A DNA stretch of 64,000 bases from Brevinematales bacterium. GTDB taxonomy: Bacteria; Spirochaetota; Brevinematia; Brevinematales; Thermospiraceae. Below, piece by piece: positions 61,787-64,000 of the stretch. The stretch is from the NCBI GenBank assembly GCA_013177995.1, contig JABLXN010000008.1, positions 1 through 64,000 of the forward strand, written 5' to 3'. Both the position numbers and the translations under genes were made by a program. The notes under the pieces are model-generated. The model was given only the letters and a program-made list of their open reading frames with translations. It had not been told where the DNA came from and searched no databases. Within the stretch, counting starts at the first letter, position 1. Every line of letters starts with the position of its first letter.

Positions 61787-63085
61787 ATGAATCGAACTCT
61801 CTATTTCTTAAAGGTAGTTTCTGGTTTTTTCCTGAGTTATATCCTGGCGCGTTTAATGGAACAAACAGATATTATAATGGTTGGTTTTTTTGGAGAAAAG
61901 GCTATGGCTGCGTTTTCCATTCCCCAGAATATAATGTTTATTGATAGTTTTGTTGCTCTTTTGGTGACACCTTTTATTACCCTCTATCTTTCTCGCTCCA
62001 AATCTAAAGGAAAAGTTCAAGATATCTTTTGTTTTGTAGTGATTCTCTCACTCGCTCTCACTGTATTGGGACTTGTGGTTTATCCCCTTCTCTATGCAGG
62101 ATATCATGTCGAGTCTTCAGTAAAAAAACTCGGGGGACAATTTCTTTTTCTCATGACGATGTCTATATTTCCTCGTTTTGTTCTCTTTGGAGAAGAACTC
62201 ATTCTCTATAGTCGGGGGAAAACAAAACGGGTCTTGATGAATAATGTTATTCTTTTCCTGGTGAATATCCCCTTGAACTGGATATGTATGTTCTGGTTAT
62301 CCATGGGGGCTATAGGAAACTACGTTTCGACGGTTATTCTCTACACTCTGGGGGCTATTGACCTTTTTTTCGTGTTGGAAAAGCCATCTCTTTTCCCCTT
62401 GAAAGAAAGACTCAAAAGAATAGTGCTCTGGTTAAGGCACTACCAATTTTCCTGGGGGTGGGAGTTCTTCCGCACGCTTTCAGAGAAAGTTCTACCTCTT
62501 GTTATGCTCTGGGTAATCACGGTGTTTTTTCAGAAATCATGGATGTTAGCCCTCTATGCTATTGTTATGGGATGGAAGGCTCTTTTTTCTATGTTTCCTG
62601 TGGCTATTCTGAGAGCCACGCCCATTGTGCTCAATCATTTGTATAGGAAAAACGAGTCTTTGACACAAGAAAATCTCTCACCTTTTTTGTTTCTGAAGAC
62701 CGCTCTGGGATGGAGTGTGGTGGGAGCGGGAGTTTTTGGAGCTATTTCCTTTCTGGGAAGAGAGTGGCTTTTTCAGGTATATCATCTGGTGGGACAGGAT
62801 CTCCAAAAAGGATTTTCCCTTTTTCTTCTTTTCTGGATTCCTCTTTTCGCTCTCATGACCTTCAATGCCTTTGGGATAGGAATAGTGTATTCTGAGGAGA
62901 ATTTACGCCATTTTGCTATTGTAGACATTGTAGGAGATTGGATTTTCTTTCTCCCTCTTTTTGTGGTGGGAGCCTGGCAAAAGAATGTCTTACTTCTGTG
63001 GGGATCTTTCTGTATAAAGGAACTTTGGTTGTGCTTTTCTTTGCCTTTTGGATACAGGAAAAAAACAAAAAATTTTCTATCTTGA
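61787..63085 (+). CDS. MATE-family multidrug/peptide efflux transporter
   Basis: A 432-residue membrane protein with about 12 segments, starting ILARLMEQTDIIMVGFFGEK, the MATE/NorM-like first-helix signature, and symmetrical halves. MATE proteins export small molecules using Na+ or H+ gradients. ATG at 61787 has GGAGGT 7 bases upstream, so it is coupled to the radical SAM remnant ending 5 bp before. Its place after a peptide gene and a radical SAM gene suggests export of a modified peptide or derived cofactor. Confidence 0.85.
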   Translation: MNRTLYFLKVVSGFFLSYILARLMEQTDIIMVGFFGEKAMAAFSIPQNIMFIDSFVALLVTPFITLYLSRSKSKGKVQDIFCFVVILSLALTVLGLVVYPLLYAGYHVESSVKKLGGQFLFLMTMSIFPRFVLFGEELILYSRGKTKRVLMNNVILFLVNIPLNWICMFWLSMGAIGNYVSTVILYTLGAIDLFFVLEKPSLFPLKERLKRIVLWLRHYQFSWGWEFFRTLSEKVLPLVMLWVITVFFQKSWMLALYAIVMGWKALFSMFPVAILRATPIVLNHLYRKNESLTQENLSPFLFLKTALGWSVVGAGVFGAISFLGREWLFQVYHLVGQDLQKGFSLFLLFWIPLFALMTFNAFGIGIVYSEENLRHFAIVDIVGDWIFFLPLFVVGAWQKNVLLLWGSFCIKELWLCFSLPFGYRKKTKNFLS

Positions 63086-63134
63086 AGAGCCATCTGAAAC
63101 CACAACAGAGACAAGAGGCCAAAACCTCAAAAAC

Positions 63135-63163
63135 TTGACTATTTTCGGTTTTTGCATTTTAAT
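63135..63163 (+). promoter_or_regulatory. Possible promoter of ilvB
   Basis: TTGACT (63135-63140), 17 bases, TTTAAT (63158-63163). The 31-bp leader is too short for an attenuator or T-box. Confidence 0.55.
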
Positions 63164-63194
63164 AATAGTACTTGAAAAAGGTGGAGGTGAAAAA

Positions 63195-64000
63195 GTGACG
63201 CTATCTGGTGCAAAGATTTTAGTTGAATGTTTGAAACGAGAGGGTGTGGAGGTAATTTTTGGCTATCCCGGTGGGGTAGTAATCCCTCTTTTTGATGTTC
63301 TCTACGAAGAGAAAGACATCAAACTCATCCACGTGCGTCATGAACAGGGGGCTGCTCACGCCGCAGATGGGTATGCCAGAGCCTCCGGCAAAGTGGGCGT
63401 CTGCTTGGCCACCAGTGGCCCTGGAGCCACCAACTTAGTGACGGGGATTGCTACTGCCTATATGGATTCCATCCCCATGGTGGCTATTACTGGACAGGTG
63501 GCTACCTCCATGATAGGAAGCGATGCCTTTCAGGAGGTGGATATCACTGGTATCACCCGACCTATCACCAAGCACAATTTCCTTGTGAAAGATGTCAATG
63601 ACCTTGCTCGTATTGTGCGGGAGGCTTTTTATATTGCCAGTACAGGCAGACCAGGACCTGTTCTCATCGATGTTCCCAAGGATGTTCTCACAACGAAAAC
63701 CGAATTTATCTGGCCAGAGAAGGTGGAACTTCGGAGCTACAAGCCCTTTTTCAAGGTCAATCAGGGCCAGATCAAGAAGGCCATCGAACTTTTAGAAAAG
63801 GCTCAAAGACCGGTAATATACTACGGAGGAGGTGTCATCGCAGGAAATGCCGGGGATCTTCTCACCGAATTTGCACGAAAACACAAGATTCCTGTCACCT
63901 CCACCCTTTTGGGTCTCGGGGGGTATCCTGCCGAGACAAGTGATCCCCTCTATCTTGGTATGCTTGGCATGCATGGAACAGTTTATGCCAACTATGCCAT
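63195..64000 (+). CDS. ilvB: Acetolactate synthase large subunit (partial, cut by window end)
   Basis: Visible are the first 268 residues of a thiamine diphosphate enzyme: F-G-Y-P-G-G-V-V-I-P, the catalytic glutamate E50 in V-R-H-E-Q-G-A-A-H-A-A-D-G-Y-A-R, G-P-G-A-T-N-L-V-T-G and V-L-I-D-V-P-K-D-V. It condenses two pyruvates to acetolactate in valine and leucine synthesis. Start is GTG at 63195, with GGTGGAGGTG upstream. The C-terminal half and any regulatory subunit gene lie outside. Confidence 0.95.
   Translation, partial: MTLSGAKILVECLKREGVEVIFGYPGGVVIPLFDVLYEEKDIKLIHVRHEQGAAHAADGYARASGKVGVCLATSGPGATNLVTGIATAYMDSIPMVAITGQVATSMIGSDAFQEVDITGITRPITKHNFLVKDVNDLARIVREAFYIASTGRPGPVLIDVPKDVLTTKTEFIWPEKVELRSYKPFFKVNQGQIKKAIELLEKAQRPVIYYGGGVIAGNAGDLLTEFARKHKIPVTSTLLGLGGYPAETSDPLYLGMLGMHGTVYANYA

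Noticed and set aside
61684-61944. Open frame running from the end of element copy 4 into the MATE gene
   Set aside because: It overlaps the MATE coding start in another frame; the frame ending at 61781 gives the recognisable SPASM end instead.
63086-63194. T-box or attenuator before ilvB
   Set aside because: The gap is only 109 bp, and the likely promoter leaves about 30 bp of leader without a clear hairpin.

Overview
The window looks like chromosomal DNA of a free-living, anaerobic, fermentative spirochaete. The best marker is a spirochaete-type flagellar filament sheath protein (FlaA, 59796-60719), with FliS and CheW. The energy genes fit a fermenter: a five-gene electron-bifurcating [FeFe] hydrogenase operon and an Rnf complex. 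I cannot name the genus from sequence alone. Most genes sit in tight operons with 1-20 nt overlaps and clear AGGAGG-type ribosome binding sites, and several promoters match TTGACA-17-TATAAT closely.

Layout. 1-6.0 kb: tail of an IS110-like transposase, cheW, two small lipoproteins and rnfCDGEA (rnfB is not present). 6.2-29.5 kb: lspA, two forward glycosyltransferases, then a reverse-strand surface polysaccharide locus of about 20 kb (two flippases, one polymerase/ligase-like protein, GDP-fucose synthesis by gmd-fcl, galactofuranose precursor by glf, a pyruvyl transferase, a radical SAM protein and many glycosyltransferases). 30.1-40.0 kb: forward operon of M18 aminopeptidase, a 62-aa protein, agmatine deiminase, N-carbamoylputrescine amidase, rdgB, type 4 uracil-DNA glycosylase, priA, PBP2 and rodA. 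40.2-45.0 kb: reverse operon fliS, a very acidic 701-aa protein, a GAF-domain protein and a DUF342 protein. 46.2-51.2 kb: hydrogenase operon. 51.4-54.4 kb: outer-membrane-like protein and a lipoprotein polysaccharide deacetylase. 54.9-56.7 kb: amtB-glnK behind a sigma-54 promoter. 57.2-60.7 kb: a GT-C-like membrane protein, an SH3-like fragment and flaA. 61.0-63.1 kb: a 24-aa peptide gene, a broken radical SAM/SPASM gene and a MATE transporter. 63.2 kb to the end: start of ilvB.

The most unusual material lies between 45 and 63 kb. Four copies of a roughly 200-bp non-coding element with GAGACC...GGTCTC ends lie within 7.3 kb. One copy has a 9-bp target duplication. Another sits inside the radical SAM/SPASM gene, and the middle of that gene has been lost. 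That gene lies between a strongly expressed-looking 24-aa peptide gene and a MATE transporter, which is the layout of a small RiPP (modified peptide) cassette. A second family, about 600 bp and GC-rich, has one complete copy at 52985-53581 with inverted ends and flanking direct repeats, plus broken relatives at 45.1-46.2 kb. A third family of short TTTGCTGAAACAGGGTGATAGC-like words with TTAAACGTTTAA palindromes fills the gap at 29.6-30.0 kb and recurs in other gaps.

Functionally, Rnf and the bifurcating hydrogenase exchange electrons through ferredoxin and NADH. PBP2-RodA build the cell wall. The 6.6-29.5 kb locus makes a surface glycan with fucose- and galactofuranose-type sugars. amtB-glnK is tied to nitrogen status through sigma-54.
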